A stretch of 64,000 bases of DNA, taken from Pantoea dispersa. Lineage in GTDB: Bacteria; Pseudomonadota; Gammaproteobacteria; Enterobacterales; Enterobacteriaceae. Both the position numbers and the translations under genes were made by a program. Below the pieces are notes generated by a model, which saw nothing but the letters and a program-made list of their open reading frames with translations, made no database searches and was not told the origin of the DNA. Of this stretch, positions 53,114 to 62,623 are shown in pieces. The stretch is from the NCBI RefSeq assembly GCF_014155765.1, contig NZ_SCKT01000001.1:682001-746000 (forward strand), read 5' to 3'. The number at the start of each line of letters is the position of its first letter. The stretch's first letter is position 1.

Positions 53114-54505
53114 ATGGTTGATCAATCTAAAGCGGCGCCCATTGAGGCCGAACAGCCGGAAAAACTCCGGCGCAACCTGCATAATCGTCACATCCAGCTT
53201 ATCGCCATCGGCGGTGCCATTGGCACCGGTCTGTTCATGGGCTCCGGTAAAACCATCAGCCTGGCGGGTCCGTCGATCATCTTCGTTTATATGATCATCG
53301 GTTTTATGCTGTTCTTTGTGATGCGCGCCATGGGTGAGCTGCTGCTCTCCAACCTTGAGTACAAATCCTTCAGCGACTTTGCCGCCGACCTGCTCGGTCC
53401 GTGGGCCGGTTATTTCACCGGCTGGACTTACTGGTTCTGCTGGGTGGTGACCGGTATCGCCGACGTGGTGGCGATCAGCGCCTATTTCCAGCTGTGGTTC
53501 CCGGACTTCTCGATCTGGATGAGCGCGCTGCTGTGCGTGTTTGTTTTCCTTGCCCTGAACATCGCCACGGTGAAACTGTTTGGCGAGATGGAGTTCTGGT
53601 TCGCCATTATCAAAATCGTCGCCATCGTGGCGTTAATCATCACCGGTATTGTGCTGGTTAGCCTGCACTACCCTTCGCCGAACGGAAGCCACGCGGCGCT
53701 GAGCAATATCTGGGATCACGGCGGCATGTTCCCGAAAGGGCTGAGCGGTTTCTTTGCCGGCTTCCAGATTGCGGTGTTTGCCTTTGTCGGCATTGAACTG
53801 GTGGGCACGGCGGCGGCGGAGACCAAAGATCCGCATAAAGTTCTGCCGCGTGCCATCAATGCGATCCCGCTGCGCATCATCATGTTCTACGTGCTGGCGC
53901 TGCTGGTGATCATGGCGGTGACGCCGTGGAACCAGGTCATGCCGGATCGCAGTCCATTCGTTGAAATGTTTGTGCTGATTGGCCTGCCGGCCGCTGCCAG
54001 CATCGTTAACTTTGTGGTGCTGACCTCCGCGGCCTCCTCAGCCAACAGCGGCATCTTCTCCACCAGCCGCATGCTGTATGGCCTGGCGGAACAGGGCGTG
54101 GCGCATAAAGCGTTTGGCCGTCTCTCGGCGCGCGCGGTGCCGACCACCGGCCTGTTCTTCTCCTGCCTGTGTCTGCTGGCGGGCGTGGCGTTGATCTACC
54201 TGATTCCGGATGTGATGACGGTCTTCACCATGGTGACCACGGTTTCGGCGATTCTGTTTATGTTTGTCTGGACCATTATCCTGTGCAGCTATCTGGCCTA
54301 CCGCAAACAGCATCCGCAGCGTCATGCGGCGTCACGCTTCAAAATGCCACTCGGCAAGCTGATGTGCTGGGTGTGCATGGCTTTCTTTGCCTTTGTGCTG
54401 GTGCTGCTGACGCTGCAGGAAGATACCCGCCAGGCGCTGATGGTGACGCCACTGTGGTTTGTGGTGCTGACCATGGGCTGGCTGCTACGCCGGCGTAAAG
54501 CCTGA
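53114..54505 (+). CDS. cycA: D-serine/D-alanine/glycine transporter
   Basis: Proton-coupled amino-acid permease of the APC superfamily, 12 membrane helices, 463 residues. Near-identity with E. coli CycA across LRRNLHNRHIQLIAIGGAIG, TYWFCWVVTGIADVVAI and GKLMCWVCMAFFAFVLVLLTL makes this secure. MVDQSKAAP at 53114 is the family start. The longer frame from 53033 has no conserved residues. In E. coli translation is repressed by the small RNA GcvB. A C/A-rich stretch (AGCAGAGCTGACACAACATCAAGACAGG) just before the start is a plausible target. Confidence 0.97.
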   Translation: MVDQSKAAPIEAEQPEKLRRNLHNRHIQLIAIGGAIGTGLFMGSGKTISLAGPSIIFVYMIIGFMLFFVMRAMGELLLSNLEYKSFSDFAADLLGPWAGYFTGWTYWFCWVVTGIADVVAISAYFQLWFPDFSIWMSALLCVFVFLALNIATVKLFGEMEFWFAIIKIVAIVALIITGIVLVSLHYPSPNGSHAALSNIWDHGGMFPKGLSGFFAGFQIAVFAFVGIELVGTAAAETKDPHKVLPRAINAIPLRIIMFYVLALLVIMAVTPWNQVMPDRSPFVEMFVLIGLPAAASIVNFVVLTSAASSANSGIFSTSRMLYGLAEQGVAHKAFGRLSARAVPTTGLFFSCLCLLAGVALIYLIPDVMTVFTMVTTVSAILFMFVWTIILCSYLAYRKQHPQRHAASRFKMPLGKLMCWVCMAFFAFVLVLLTLQEDTRQALMVTPLWFVVLTMGWLLRRRKA

Positions 54506-54517
54506 TCCACCTAAACG

Positions 54518-54544
54518 AAAAGGCCCGGTTATCCGGGCCTTTTT
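54518..54544. terminator. bidirectional terminator between cycA and ydjM-like gene
   Basis: AAAAGGCCCGG-TTAT-CCGGGCCTTTTT: 7-bp GC stem with A and T tracts on both sides, between convergent genes. Confidence 0.92.
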
Positions 54545-54546
54545 CG

Positions 54547-55521
54547 TTATAAGCGTTCAGTGAATTTGTGCCACGCCTGCGCCAGCGACGGCCGCAGCGA
54601 GTCTTCCCGCTGTGGTGCTGCTGCCGGCGCTGCGGCGGGACCGAGATTAAAGGTAAAGGTGTAATCCGGCTCTTCCCCCATGCGCAAATCCACGATCAGC
54701 GTGTCATTGCCCTGCTGGCGCATGGCATAAAATCCATGGCTGAACCACGCAACGCGTTCGGCGTGCCACTGGCCTTTAAACGGCGCAAAAAGCGCGGGAT
54801 GGCGATCGTACCAGCGGATCTGTAAGGGACGATCGGGCGACAGCAGCGACCACCAGGCTTCCCCGTAACGCTGCGGCGTGATAATTACCGTGCGCCACAC
54901 CAGCGTGTTGAACGCGGTGGGCGTCACCAGCAGTTGCTGCGGCTGCACGGCCTGCTGCGTCAGCTGGTGCTCAATATGCCGGGTAGCAACACTCTGCGCC
55001 ACCATACTCCAGCCCAGGTACAGCGTGCTGATGAGCAATCCGGCCTGATTCCAGCGCAGCCCGCACGCATCCCGCCGCCACAGTGCGACGATCAGGGCGA
55101 TCAGCAGCGGCAGCGTGTAGAGCGGATCGATGATGAACATGCTGCCGATGGCGAACGGGTAATCGGTCAGCGGCAGCCCGAGCTGCGTGCCGTACACCGT
55201 GGTCAGGTCCAGCAGCGGATGCGTGATCAATGCCAGCCAGATGGCGAGGCACCAGGCGCGCCAGTGCTGCCGGCTGCGCGTCGCGCCAGCCACCAGCCAG
55301 CCAAATAACGGTGCCACCAGCGTCAGCCACAGCAGCGCGTGGCTCTCGGTGCGGTGCAGCGTCATGTTGCGAATGGCATCGCCGTGGTCGATAAACACGT
55401 CGAGGTCTGGCAACGTGCCCGCGACCGCCCCCGCCAGCGCCGCCTGCCACAGCGGCACACGTTTGCCCATTACGGCCACGGTCACCGCCGCGCCCAGCGT
55501 TAGTTGTGATAGCGAATCCAT
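54547..55521 (-). CDS. YdjM-family membrane-bound metal-dependent hydrolase
   Basis: 324 residues starting MDSLSQLTLGAAVTVAVMGKR, with His/Asp motifs typical of DUF457 (LPDLDVFIDHGD, LHRTESHALLWL, ITHPLLDLTTVYGTQLG) set between four or five hydrophobic helices. A soluble C-terminal half ends with an Ala/Pro-rich linker. E. coli YdjM is an inner-membrane protein under LexA control. I see no LexA box upstream here. The function is unknown. Confidence 0.82.
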   Translation of the reverse strand: MDSLSQLTLGAAVTVAVMGKRVPLWQAALAGAVAGTLPDLDVFIDHGDAIRNMTLHRTESHALLWLTLVAPLFGWLVAGATRSRQHWRAWCLAIWLALITHPLLDLTTVYGTQLGLPLTDYPFAIGSMFIIDPLYTLPLLIALIVALWRRDACGLRWNQAGLLISTLYLGWSMVAQSVATRHIEHQLTQQAVQPQQLLVTPTAFNTLVWRTVIITPQRYGEAWWSLLSPDRPLQIRWYDRHPALFAPFKGQWHAERVAWFSHGFYAMRQQGNDTLIVDLRMGEEPDYTFTFNLGPAAAPAAAPQREDSLRPSLAQAWHKFTERL

Positions 55522-55546
55522 GCACTCTCCTGGTCAGCCACGGGGA

Positions 55547-56182
55547 TCAGCGCACGCGGATCCCTTCAATAATCATGCGCTGAACGTTATCCAGCGTCTG
55601 GGCAAAAAATTCCGCATCGTTTAGCGTCTGGCCGGTGATGGCTTCCACCTGGGACGCGAAATCAGCGTAGTGCTGCGTGGTCGCCCATAGCAGAAAGAAC
55701 AGATGCTGCGGCTGCACGCCGGCAATACGCCCTTCGGCGATCCACTGTTCGATAATCGCCGCTTTGTCATCCACCAGCGCTTTTAAATCCCCCGCCAGCT
55801 CGCCCTTCAGCAGCGGCGCGCCCTGCAGCATCTCCAGACAGAACAGGCGCGATGCCTGCGGATGGTCACGCGACACTTCCAGCTTGAGACGAATATAGTT
55901 GCGGATGGCCACCAGCGGATCCTGGTCATGACGCAGCGCACGCAGCGGCGCCAGCCACACATCAAGAATCTCTTTCAGTACCGCCACATACAGCACTTCT
56001 TTTGACGGATAGTAGTACAGCAGGTTGGTTTTTGAGACGTCCGCGCGCTCAGCCACTTTATCCAGACTGGTGCCGTGAATGCCAAACTGCGAGAAGAAGG
56101 CCAATGCCGCTTCCAGAATAGCTGCCCGTTTCGCCGCAACGGCCCGCGATCGGCGTCCTGGCTTTTTTTCATCGCTTTTCAC
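55547..56182 (-). CDS. rutR: rut operon regulator RutR
   Basis: TetR-family regulator that responds to uracil and thymine and represses rutABCDEFG while affecting pyrimidine and purine genes. 211 residues beginning with GTG at 56182 (GAGG upstream). The DNA-binding region is FGIHGTSLDKVAERADVSKTNLLYYYPSKE. The C-terminal QRMIIEGIRVR is like E. coli (212 residues). The longer frame to 56257 has no similarity. Divergent from rutA. Confidence 0.95.
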   Translation of the reverse strand: MKSDEKKPGRRSRAVAAKRAAILEAALAFFSQFGIHGTSLDKVAERADVSKTNLLYYYPSKEVLYVAVLKEILDVWLAPLRALRHDQDPLVAIRNYIRLKLEVSRDHPQASRLFCLEMLQGAPLLKGELAGDLKALVDDKAAIIEQWIAEGRIAGVQPQHLFFLLWATTQHYADFASQVEAITGQTLNDAEFFAQTLDNVQRMIIEGIRVR

Positions 56183-56298
56183 ACTGTTACCTCTTCCATC
56201 CTGCGAAATCGCATCATAACAAACGCCCTGTTTCCTGCCTAATGCTGTGCCCTGCACCTTTTTCGCTCAGGTGACGCATGAAAAACGTGCAATTTGTT

Positions 56299-56314
56299 TT
56301 GACCAGATGGTCTG
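56299..56314. promoter_or_regulatory. RutR operator
   Basis: TTGACCAGATGGTCTG agrees with the published RutR consensus TTGACCA-NN-TGGTCAA except for two positions in the right arm. It lies between rutR and rutA. Confidence 0.85.
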
Positions 56315-56386
56315 TTTTGGACCAGTCACTCAGGATTCATTACGTCGCCAATTTTAACTGATTGTTATGTATCACTTTTAAAATTG

Positions 56387-56402
56387 TGGCACAGGCTTTG
56401 CA
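56387..56402 (+). promoter_or_regulatory. sigma-54 promoter of the rut operon
   Basis: TGGCACAGGCTTTGCA has the GG (-24) and GC (-12) elements at the right distance. The predicted start, near 56413, leaves a 78-base leader. E. coli rut is activated by NtrC under nitrogen limitation. I did not find a convincing NtrC site. Confidence 0.8.
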
Positions 56403-56490
56403 ATTTTGTGATCGAGCGCCGCCCGCAGGATGCGTGCAGGAAGCAACGCAGCGCGTGAAGCAATCCATGTTCAATGCAGAGAGGTTTCAC

Positions 56491-57582
56491 ATGAAAATTG
56501 GCGTTTTCGTTCCGATTGGCAACAATGGCTGGCTCATCTCCACACATGCCCCGCAATACAAGCCGACCTTTGAGCTCAACAAAGCGATTGTGCTCAAGGC
56601 TGAGCACTATCACTTCGACTTTGCCCTGTCGATGATTAAGCTGCGCGGCTTCGGCGGCAAAACCGAATTCTGGGACCACAACCTGGAGTCCTTCACCCTG
56701 ATGGCCGGGCTGGCCGCGGTGACCTCACGCATTGAAATCTACGCCACCGCCGCCACCCTGACGCTGCCGCCCGCCATCGTGGCGCGCATGGCCGCCACCA
56801 TCGACTCCATCTCGGGCGGCCGCTTCGGCGTCAATCTGGTGACCGGCTGGCAGAAGCCGGAGTATGAGCAGATGGGGCTGTGGCCGGGCGATGAATATTT
56901 TGCCAGCCGCTACAACTACCTGACGGAGTACGTCACGGTGCTGCGCGACCTGTGGGGCACTGGCCAGAGCGACTTCAAAGGTGAGTTCTTCACCATGAAC
57001 GACTGTCGCGTCAGTCCGCAGCCGCAGAAGCCGATGAAGGTGATTTGCGCCGGGCAAAGTGATGCCGGCATGGCCTTTTCGGCGCAATACGCTGATTACA
57101 ACTTCTGCTTCGGCAAGGGCGTCAATACCCCGACCGCCTTTGCACCCACCGCCGCACGCATGAAACAGGCCGCGGACAAAACCGGGCGCGACGTCGGTTC
57201 CTACGTGCTGTTTATGATTATCGCCGCCGAAAGCGACGAAGCCGCGCGCGCCAAATGGGAACACTACAAAGCCGGCGCAGACGAGGAAGCCCTCGCCTGG
57301 CTCACCACGCAGAGCCAGCAGGACACCAAATCCGGCAGTGACACCAATGTGCGCCAGATGGCCGATCCGACCTCTGCCGTCAACATCAATATGGGCACAC
57401 TGGTCGGTTCCTATGCCAGCGTGGCGCGCATGCTGGATGAAGTGGCGCTGGTGGAAGGCACCGAAGGCGTGCTGCTGACCTTTGATGATTTCCTGCAGGG
57501 CATTGAAGATTTTGGTGAACGTATCCAGCCGCTGATGGCGTGCCGCCGCGCGCTGATTGACGCCCACAAGGAGGTTGCATAA
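56491..57582 (+). CDS. rutA: pyrimidine monooxygenase RutA
   Basis: FMN-dependent luciferase-family enzyme that opens the uracil ring between N3 and C4 to ureidoacrylate peracid, using flavin reduced by RutF. 363 residues, near-identical to E. coli Rut[55 protein letters not shown] at 56491 with GAGAGG upstream. The open frame to 56362 would cross the sigma-54 promoter. Stop overlaps the rutB start by one base. Confidence 0.98.
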   Translation: MKIGVFVPIGNNGWLISTHAPQYKPTFELNKAIVLKAEHYHFDFALSMIKLRGFGGKTEFWDHNLESFTLMAGLAAVTSRIEIYATAATLTLPPAIVARMAATIDSISGGRFGVNLVTGWQKPEYEQMGLWPGDEYFASRYNYLTEYVTVLRDLWGTGQSDFKGEFFTMNDCRVSPQPQKPMKVICAGQSDAGMAFSAQYADYNFCFGKGVNTPTAFAPTAARMKQAADKTGRDVGSYVLFMIIAAESDEAARAKWEHYKAGADEEALAWLTTQSQQDTKSGSDTNVRQMADPTSAVNINMGTLVGSYASVARMLDEVALVEGTEGVLLTFDDFLQGIEDFGERIQPLMACRRALIDAHKEVA

Positions 57583-58292
57583 TGAATACCGTCGTTTGTG
57601 CCCACAGCAGCAGCCAGCCTGCAGTGACTCTGCCGGCGCGCCCGGAAGCCATCGCCCTGCCGCCGGCGCAAAGCGCACTGATTGTGGTGGATATGCAGAA
57701 CGCCTACGCCAGCCAGGGCGGCTATCTCGATCTGGCCGGGTTTGATGTCTCCGCTACCCAGCCGGTTATCGCCCGGATTCATCAGGCGGTCACCGCCGCC
57801 CGCGCGGCGGGAATGCAGATCATCTGGTTCCAGAACGGCTGGGATAATCAGTATGTCGAAGCCGGTGACGCCGGTTCGCCTAATTTCCATAAATCCAACG
57901 CGCTGAAAACCATGCGTCAGCGGCCGGAGCTGCAAGGCACGCTGCTGGCAAAAGGCGGCTGGGATTATGCGCTGGTGGATGAACTGGTGCCACAAGCCGG
58001 CGATATTGTGCTGCCCAAACCGCGCTACAGCGGCTTTTTCAACACGCCGCTCGACAGCATGCTGCGCAGCCGCGGTATTCGTCATCTGGTGTTTACCGGC
58101 ATTGCCACCAACGTCTGCGTGGAATCGACGCTGCGCGACGGCTTTTTCCTCGAGTATTTCGGCGTGGTGCTGGCTGATGCCACCCATCAGGCCGGACCGT
58201 CGTTTGCTCAGCAGGCGGCGCTGTTCAACATTGAAACCTTTTTTGGCTGGGTCAGCGATACCGACACCTTCTGCGAGGCGCTGAAGTCATAA
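57582..58292 (+). CDS. rutB: ureidoacrylate amidohydrolase RutB
   Basis: Isochorismatase-like hydrolase that splits ureidoacrylate (peracid) to carbamate and aminoacrylate. 236 residues with the catalytic triad pattern: Asp37 in IVVDMQNAY, Lys in LPKPRYSGF, Cys in [11 protein letters not shown]. Slightly longer than E. coli (230). TAATG coupling with rutA and AAGGAGG 9 bases upstream. Confidence 0.97.
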   Translation: MNTVVCAHSSSQPAVTLPARPEAIALPPAQSALIVVDMQNAYASQGGYLDLAGFDVSATQPVIARIHQAVTAARAAGMQIIWFQNGWDNQYVEAGDAGSPNFHKSNALKTMRQRPELQGTLLAKGGWDYALVDELVPQAGDIVLPKPRYSGFFNTPLDSMLRSRGIRHLVFTGIATNVCVESTLRDGFFLEYFGVVLADATHQAGPSFAQQAALFNIETFFGWVSDTDTFCEALKS

Positions 58293-58334
58293 CCGCCGTT
58301 TCACCTGCACGCTTAATAATAAGGACTCTGAGTC

Positions 58335-58730
58335 ATGCCTAAAACAGTGATTATTCCTCCCGGCACCACGACGCCGATCGCTCCGTTTGTACCCGGCACC
58401 TTAGCCGATGGCGTGGTGTACGTTTCCGGTACGCTGCCGTTCGATGCCGACAACAACGTGGTGCACGTCGGGGATGCGGCGGCGCAAACCCGCCACGTGC
58501 TGGAAACCATCAAAAAAGTGATCGAGACCGCCGGTGGCAGCCTGCAGGACGTCACTTTCAACTCGATTTTCATCACCGACTGGAGCAACTACGCGGCGGT
58601 AAACCAGGTATATGCCGACTATTTCCCCGGCGACAAACCGGCGCGCTTCTGTATTCAGTGCGGTCTGGTGAAACCCGATGCGCTGATTGAAATCGCCAGC
58701 GTGGCACACATTGGCCGGCAGGAGGCGTAA
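58335..58730 (+). CDS. rutC: 3-aminoacrylate deaminase RutC
   Basis: YjgF/RidA-family trimer, 131 residues, that speeds the hydrolysis of aminoacrylate to malonic semialdehyde and ammonia. Recognised by [35 protein letters not shown] and the family Arg in [19 protein letters not shown]. The stop overlaps the rutD ATG by one base. Confidence 0.96.
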   Translation: MPKTVIIPPGTTTPIAPFVPGTLADGVVYVSGTLPFDADNNVVHVGDAAAQTRHVLETIKKVIETAGGSLQDVTFNSIFITDWSNYAAVNQVYADYFPGDKPARFCIQCGLVKPDALIEIASVAHIGRQEA

Positions 58731-59530
58731 TGCATCTGGACATTCAGGGATTAAGCGCGCCCGACGCGCCGACGCTGGTACTGTCGTCCGGGCTGGGCGG
58801 CGTGGCCGCTTTCTGGCAACCGCAGCTGGCGGCACTGACGCCGCACTATCGCGTGGTGACCTACGATCAGCGCGGCACCGGTCGCAGCCCCGATACGCTG
58901 CCGGAAGGTTACAGCATGGCGATGATGGCAGCGGAACTGGCCGACGCGCTGGCGGAGCACGGCATCGAACAGTATGACATCGTGGGCCATGCGCTTGGCG
59001 GGCTGATTGGCCTGCAGCTGGCGCTCGATTATCCGCAGCGCGTGGGACGCGTGGTGGTGATTAACGGCTGGCTGGCGCTGGATGCCCACACCGAGCGCTG
59101 CTTCCAGGTGCGCCAGGATCTGCTGCTCAACGTTGGTGTTGAAGCGTTTGTGCGCGCGCAGCCGCTGTTTCTTTATCCGGCCGAATGGCTGGCACGCCAT
59201 CAGTCGCGCATCAGCGCGGAGGATGTGCATCACGTGGCGCATTTCCAGGGCATGGAGAACCTGCTGCGGCGTCTGCACGCGCTGAAATCGGCCGATTTCC
59301 GTCCGCACGCCTCGCGAATCACCCAGCCGGTGCTGGCGATATGCAGTCAGGATGACCTGCTGGTGCCGTGGAGCTGCTCGCCGCAGCTGGCGCAGGCGCT
59401 GCCCAACGGCAGCCTGATTGAGATGCCGTGGGGCGGCCATGCCATGAGCGTGACCGATGCCGACAACTTTAATGCGCTGCTACTGCGCTGGCTGGCGGAC
59501 ACCGCCACGCCGGCTCGCCGCGCCAGCTAA
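58730..59530 (+). CDS. rutD: RutD alpha/beta hydrolase
   Basis: 266-residue alpha/beta-fold protein. The nucleophile elbow reads GHALGG: Ala stands where hydrolases have Ser. E. coli RutD has the same GHALG sequence, so this is a family trait. A late His ([10 protein letters not shown]) is kept. Reported roles are removing aminoacrylate or carbamate. Follows rutC with overlap. rutE should come next but does not. Confidence 0.95.
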   Translation: MHLDIQGLSAPDAPTLVLSSGLGGVAAFWQPQLAALTPHYRVVTYDQRGTGRSPDTLPEGYSMAMMAAELADALAEHGIEQYDIVGHALGGLIGLQLALDYPQRVGRVVVINGWLALDAHTERCFQVRQDLLLNVGVEAFVRAQPLFLYPAEWLARHQSRISAEDVHHVAHFQGMENLLRRLHALKSADFRPHASRITQPVLAICSQDDLLVPWSCSPQLAQALPNGSLIEMPWGGHAMSVTDADNFNALLLRWLADTATPARRAS

Positions 59531-59544
59531 TCACGGAGCCGATG

Positions 59545-60066
59545 ATGAGCGTACATGAACTGCCCCTGCTGCCCGAAGTGAGCCAGCAGGCTTTCCGCGA
59601 TGCCATGTCCGGCCTGGGCGCGGCGGTCAATATCATCACCACTGACGGTCCCGCCGGACGCGCCGGTTTTACCGCCACCGCGGTGTGCAGCGTCAGTGAT
59701 ACGCCGCCGACGCTGCTGGTTTGCCTCAATCGCAACGCGTCGGTGTGGCCCCTCTTCCGCGATAATGGCGTGCTGTGCGTGAACACGCTGGCCGCCGGAC
59801 AGGAGTCATTGTCGACGCTGTTTGGCGGCAAAACCCCGATGACCGAACGTTTCGCCGCCGCCCGCTGGCACACGCAGCGCAGCGGCGCACCGCTGCTGCA
59901 GGGGGCGCTGATGGCGTTCGACTGCACCATCTCGCAGGTCGTCAGCGTGGCGACACACGACATTCTGTTTTGCAACGTGATGGCGCTGGAGCGCCATGAT
60001 GCCCAGCCCGGTCTGATGTGGTTTGACCGTCGCTACCATGCCCTTTCACGGCAGGACGCCCGCTAA
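59545..60066 (+). CDS. rutF: FMN reductase (NADH) RutF
   Basis: Supplies reduced FMN to RutA. 173 residues with the flavin reductase-like core: [43 protein letters not shown], then THDILFCNV and [15 protein letters not shown] at 59545 is spaced 6 bases from GGAG (an ATG at 59542 is too close). Only 14 bases separate it from rutD, leaving no room for rutE. Confidence 0.96.
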   Translation: MSVHELPLLPEVSQQAFRDAMSGLGAAVNIITTDGPAGRAGFTATAVCSVSDTPPTLLVCLNRNASVWPLFRDNGVLCVNTLAAGQESLSTLFGGKTPMTERFAAARWHTQRSGAPLLQGALMAFDCTISQVVSVATHDILFCNVMALERHDAQPGLMWFDRRYHALSRQDAR

Positions 60067-60111
60067 CGCCGCACCGTGCGGCCCGGTTCGACCACTACCC
60101 TGGAGAAGACG

Positions 60112-61437
60112 ATGGCGAGTTCCTGGTTCCCCCGCTGGCAGAAAAAGTCAGCCATGAGCGATAACGGGCTGATTGCCCCGGACGAAACCCTGCCACTCGG
60201 GCAGACGTTCGTGCTGGGCCTGCAGCATGCGGTAGCAATGTTTGGCGCAACGGTGCTGATGCCGCTGCTGATGGGGCTGGATCCCAACCTGGCGATTCTG
60301 GTTTCCGGTATCGGCACCCTGCTGTTCTTTGTCATTACCGGTGGTCGCGTGCCGAGTTATCTCGGATCGAGCGCCGCGTTTGTCGGCGTGGTGATCGCCA
60401 TTACCGGCTTCAACGGTCAGGGGCTCAATCCCAACCTGGCGCTGGCGCTGGGCGGCGTTATTGCCTGCGGCGCGCTCTACACGCTGATTGGCCTGGTGGT
60501 GATGAAAGTGGGTACCGGCTGGATTGAACGGTTGATGCCACCGGTGGTAACCGGTGCGGTAGTGATGGCCATCGGCCTTAACCTGGCACCGATTGCGGTG
60601 CACAGCGTCTCCGCCTCGATGTTTGATAGCTGGATGGCGGTGATGACGGTGCTGTGCATCGGGCTGGTGGCGGTGTTCACCCGCGGCATGGTGCAGCGGC
60701 TGCTGATTCTGGTCGGACTGATTGTCGCCTGGGCACTGTACGCTCTGCTGACCAACGTGATGGGCTTCGGCAAGCCGGTGGATTTCAGCCGCGTGGCCAG
60801 CGCCGCGTGGTTTGGTCTGCCGCACACCACCGCGCCAGTATTTGATATGCAGGCAATCGTGATGATCGCACCGGTGGCGATTATTCTGGTGGCAGAGAAC
60901 CTCGGCCATATTAAAGCGGTGGCGGGCATGACCGGGCGTAATCTCGATCCGTGGATGGGACGCGCGTTCGTCGGCGACGGCCTGGCAACCATGCTGTCTG
61001 GTTCCATCGGCGGCAGCGGCGTCACCACCTATGCCGAAAACATTGGCGTGATGGCGGTGACCAAAGTCTACTCCACGCTGGCGTTTGTCGCTGCGGCGCT
61101 GATTGCGCTGGTGCTGGGCTTTTCGCCTAAGTTCGGCGCGCTCATCCACACCATTCCCGGCCCGGTGATTGGCGGCGCTTCAATTGTGGTGTTTGGCTTA
61201 ATCGCCGTGGCGGGCGCGCGCATCTGGGTGCAGAACCACGTCGATTTTAGCCAGAACAGCAATCTGATTATGGTGGCCACCACGCTGGTGCTCGGCGCCG
61301 GGGATTTTGCGCTGAAGATCGGCAGCTTTACCCTCGGCGGCATCGGCACGGCCACCTTCGGTGCCATCATCCTCAACGCAATTCTGCAGCGACGCGGTGC
61401 CGCGCTGACCCAGCCGGCGGCGCGCCCGCAGCCTTAA
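60112..61437 (+). CDS. rutG: uracil/pyrimidine permease RutG
   Basis: Nucleobase:cation symporter of the NCS2 (uracil-xanthine permease) family bringing uracil or thymine into the cell. 441 residues (E. coli 442). Membrane helices throughout, with QHAVAMFGATVLMPLLMGL, the substrate-site region VAENLGHIKAVAGMTGR and GSGVTTYAENIG. ATG at 60112 preceded by GGAG. The 3' end overlaps the convergent transporter gene by 4 bases. Confidence 0.96.
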   Translation: MASSWFPRWQKKSAMSDNGLIAPDETLPLGQTFVLGLQHAVAMFGATVLMPLLMGLDPNLAILVSGIGTLLFFVITGGRVPSYLGSSAAFVGVVIAITGFNGQGLNPNLALALGGVIACGALYTLIGLVVMKVGTGWIERLMPPVVTGAVVMAIGLNLAPIAVHSVSASMFDSWMAVMTVLCIGLVAVFTRGMVQRLLILVGLIVAWALYALLTNVMGFGKPVDFSRVASAAWFGLPHTTAPVFDMQAIVMIAPVAIILVAENLGHIKAVAGMTGRNLDPWMGRAFVGDGLATMLSGSIGGSGVTTYAENIGVMAVTKVYSTLAFVAAALIALVLGFSPKFGALIHTIPGPVIGGASIVVFGLIAVAGARIWVQNHVDFSQNSNLIMVATTLVLGAGDFALKIGSFTLGGIGTATFGAIILNAILQRRGAALTQPAARPQP

Positions 61438-62348
61438 GGCTTCTGCGGTGCCTGCTCCGGCACCGCTTTTTTGCGCCGCAGGCGCAGTTCACTGACAATC
61501 ACCCCGCAGACAATCAGTGCGCCGCCCAGCAGCGCCGCGGCCGGTAACCGTTCGCCGGCAATGCGTCCGACCACACCGGCCCACACCGGCTCGCCGGCAT
61601 AAATCACTGTGGCGCGCGTCGGCGAGACGCTGCGCTGCGCCCAGTTCATGGTGACCTGAATCAGCGCGCTGGCCGCGCCGAGGCCCAGCGCGCTAAACAG
61701 CAGCGGTGCCGATAGCGTGGGTAAAGATTCGCCGTTGGGCAGCATCAGCACGAAGGCGCAGGCCGAAGCCACCAGCAGCTGTACCAGCGTCACGCGGCGC
61801 ACATCGACCTGCCCGGCGTAGCGGCTGATAAGAATGATCTCGGCGGCAATGGCGAGGGTGCTGAGCAGCGTGGCGATCTCACCGGCATTCAGCGTCAGGC
61901 TGCCATCCTGCGGACCCGCCACCAGCACCAGACCGGTGAACGCCAGCAAAATGCCCAGCCACGCCATCAGGCCCGGCGGCCGGCGCAGAAACAGCCATTG
62001 CAACAGCGGCACCACCGGCACGTAAAGTGCCGTCAGAAACGCCGACTGGCTGCTGGAAATGGTTTGCATACCCCAGGTTTGCAATCCGTAACCGCCGGCA
62101 ATCGCCACGCCAATCAGCGCACCCGCTTTGATTTCCAGCCAGGTAATGTGACGCAAATAGCGGCGAAAGAAAAAGGCCAGCAGCAGCGAGGCGGTAGCGA
62201 AACGCAGCCCGACAAAAAAGAACGGCCCCGAATGCGCCATGGCGCGATGCACCACCAGAAAGGTGCCACCCCAGACCATAGTGATAAAAATAAGTACCAG
62301 CTCCTGACGCGTAATACGCAGGCTGAGGCGGGAAGTGGAAGCAGACAT
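61434..62348 (-). CDS. EamA/DMT-family transporter
   Basis: 304-residue drug/metabolite transporter made of two EamA repeats, ten helices: ELVLIFITMVWGGTFLVVHRAMAHSGPFFFVGLRF in repeat one, and TVIYAGEPVWAGVVGRIAGERLP in repeat two. ATG at 62348 matches the family better than the frame to 62378. Substrate unknown, often an amino acid or nucleobase exporter. Adjacent to rutG but on the opposite strand, so not part of the rut operon. Confidence 0.9.
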   Translation of the reverse strand: MSASTSRLSLRITRQELVLIFITMVWGGTFLVVHRAMAHSGPFFFVGLRFATASLLLAFFFRRYLRHITWLEIKAGALIGVAIAGGYGLQTWGMQTISSSQSAFLTALYVPVVPLLQWLFLRRPPGLMAWLGILLAFTGLVLVAGPQDGSLTLNAGEIATLLSTLAIAAEIILISRYAGQVDVRRVTLVQLLVASACAFVLMLPNGESLPTLSAPLLFSALGLGAASALIQVTMNWAQRSVSPTRATVIYAGEPVWAGVVGRIAGERLPAAALLGGALIVCGVIVSELRLRRKKAVPEQAPQKP

Positions 62349-62458
62349 AACGCACCAGAATAGAGGACTGGCGCACATTTTTGCTGATTAGCCGGGCAAA
62401 TTGCAATCATTGTAACCGCCGGGCGTACCCGGCGGCCGGGGATACCGTCACAGACGCA

Positions 62459-62623
62459 CTATTTTTTCGCGCGGCTGCGTCCCCCCTTTTCACCTGCTTC
62501 GGCAGCACGCTGCGGATCATTTCTGAAATTCCCGCCGCTGTTTTTACCGCCTTTTCGACCCGCTTCCGCGGCCCTTTCGCGATCTTCCGCGAAGTTGCCT
62601 GATCCTCCACGATGTTGAGCCAT
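62459..62623 (-). CDS. ymdF: KGG-repeat stress protein YmdF
   Basis: 54-residue protein read by hand: MAQHRGGSGNFAEDRERAAE, followed by GRKGGKNSGGNFRNDPQRAA and EAGEKGGRSRAKK. This is the YciG/YmdF family, with repeats of a KGG motif and an FxxDxxRAAEAG helix. Small, very polar, RpoS-linked in E. coli. GGAGG precedes the ATG at 62623. It lies just past the transporter, in the same relation to rut as in E. coli (rutG next to ymdF). Frames on other strands here are shadows. Confidence 0.92.
   Translation of the reverse strand: MAQHRGGSGNFAEDRERAAEAGRKGGKNSGGNFRNDPQRAAEAGEKGGRSRAKK

Noticed and set aside
55522-55546. LexA box for the YdjM-like gene
   Set aside because: E. coli ydjM is LexA-controlled, but no CTGT-N8-ACAG pattern is visible before the start at 55521.
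56221-56280. Possible NtrC site (TGCACC ... GGTGACGCA) upstream of rutA
   Set aside because: The spacing between half-sites is 11 bases, not the spacing of the NtrC consensus.
58730-59530. RutD as a dead enzyme because Ser is replaced by Ala in GHALGG
   Set aside because: E. coli RutD has the same residue, so it is a family feature and not a local mutation.
60148-61149. 333-codon minus-strand frame
   Set aside because: Antisense shadow of rutG. The translation is low-complexity His/Gln/Asn-rich.
62407-62610. 67-codon minus-strand frame
   Set aside because: It is in a different frame of the same strand as the real KGG-repeat gene ymdF, which has the ribosome site and the family motifs.
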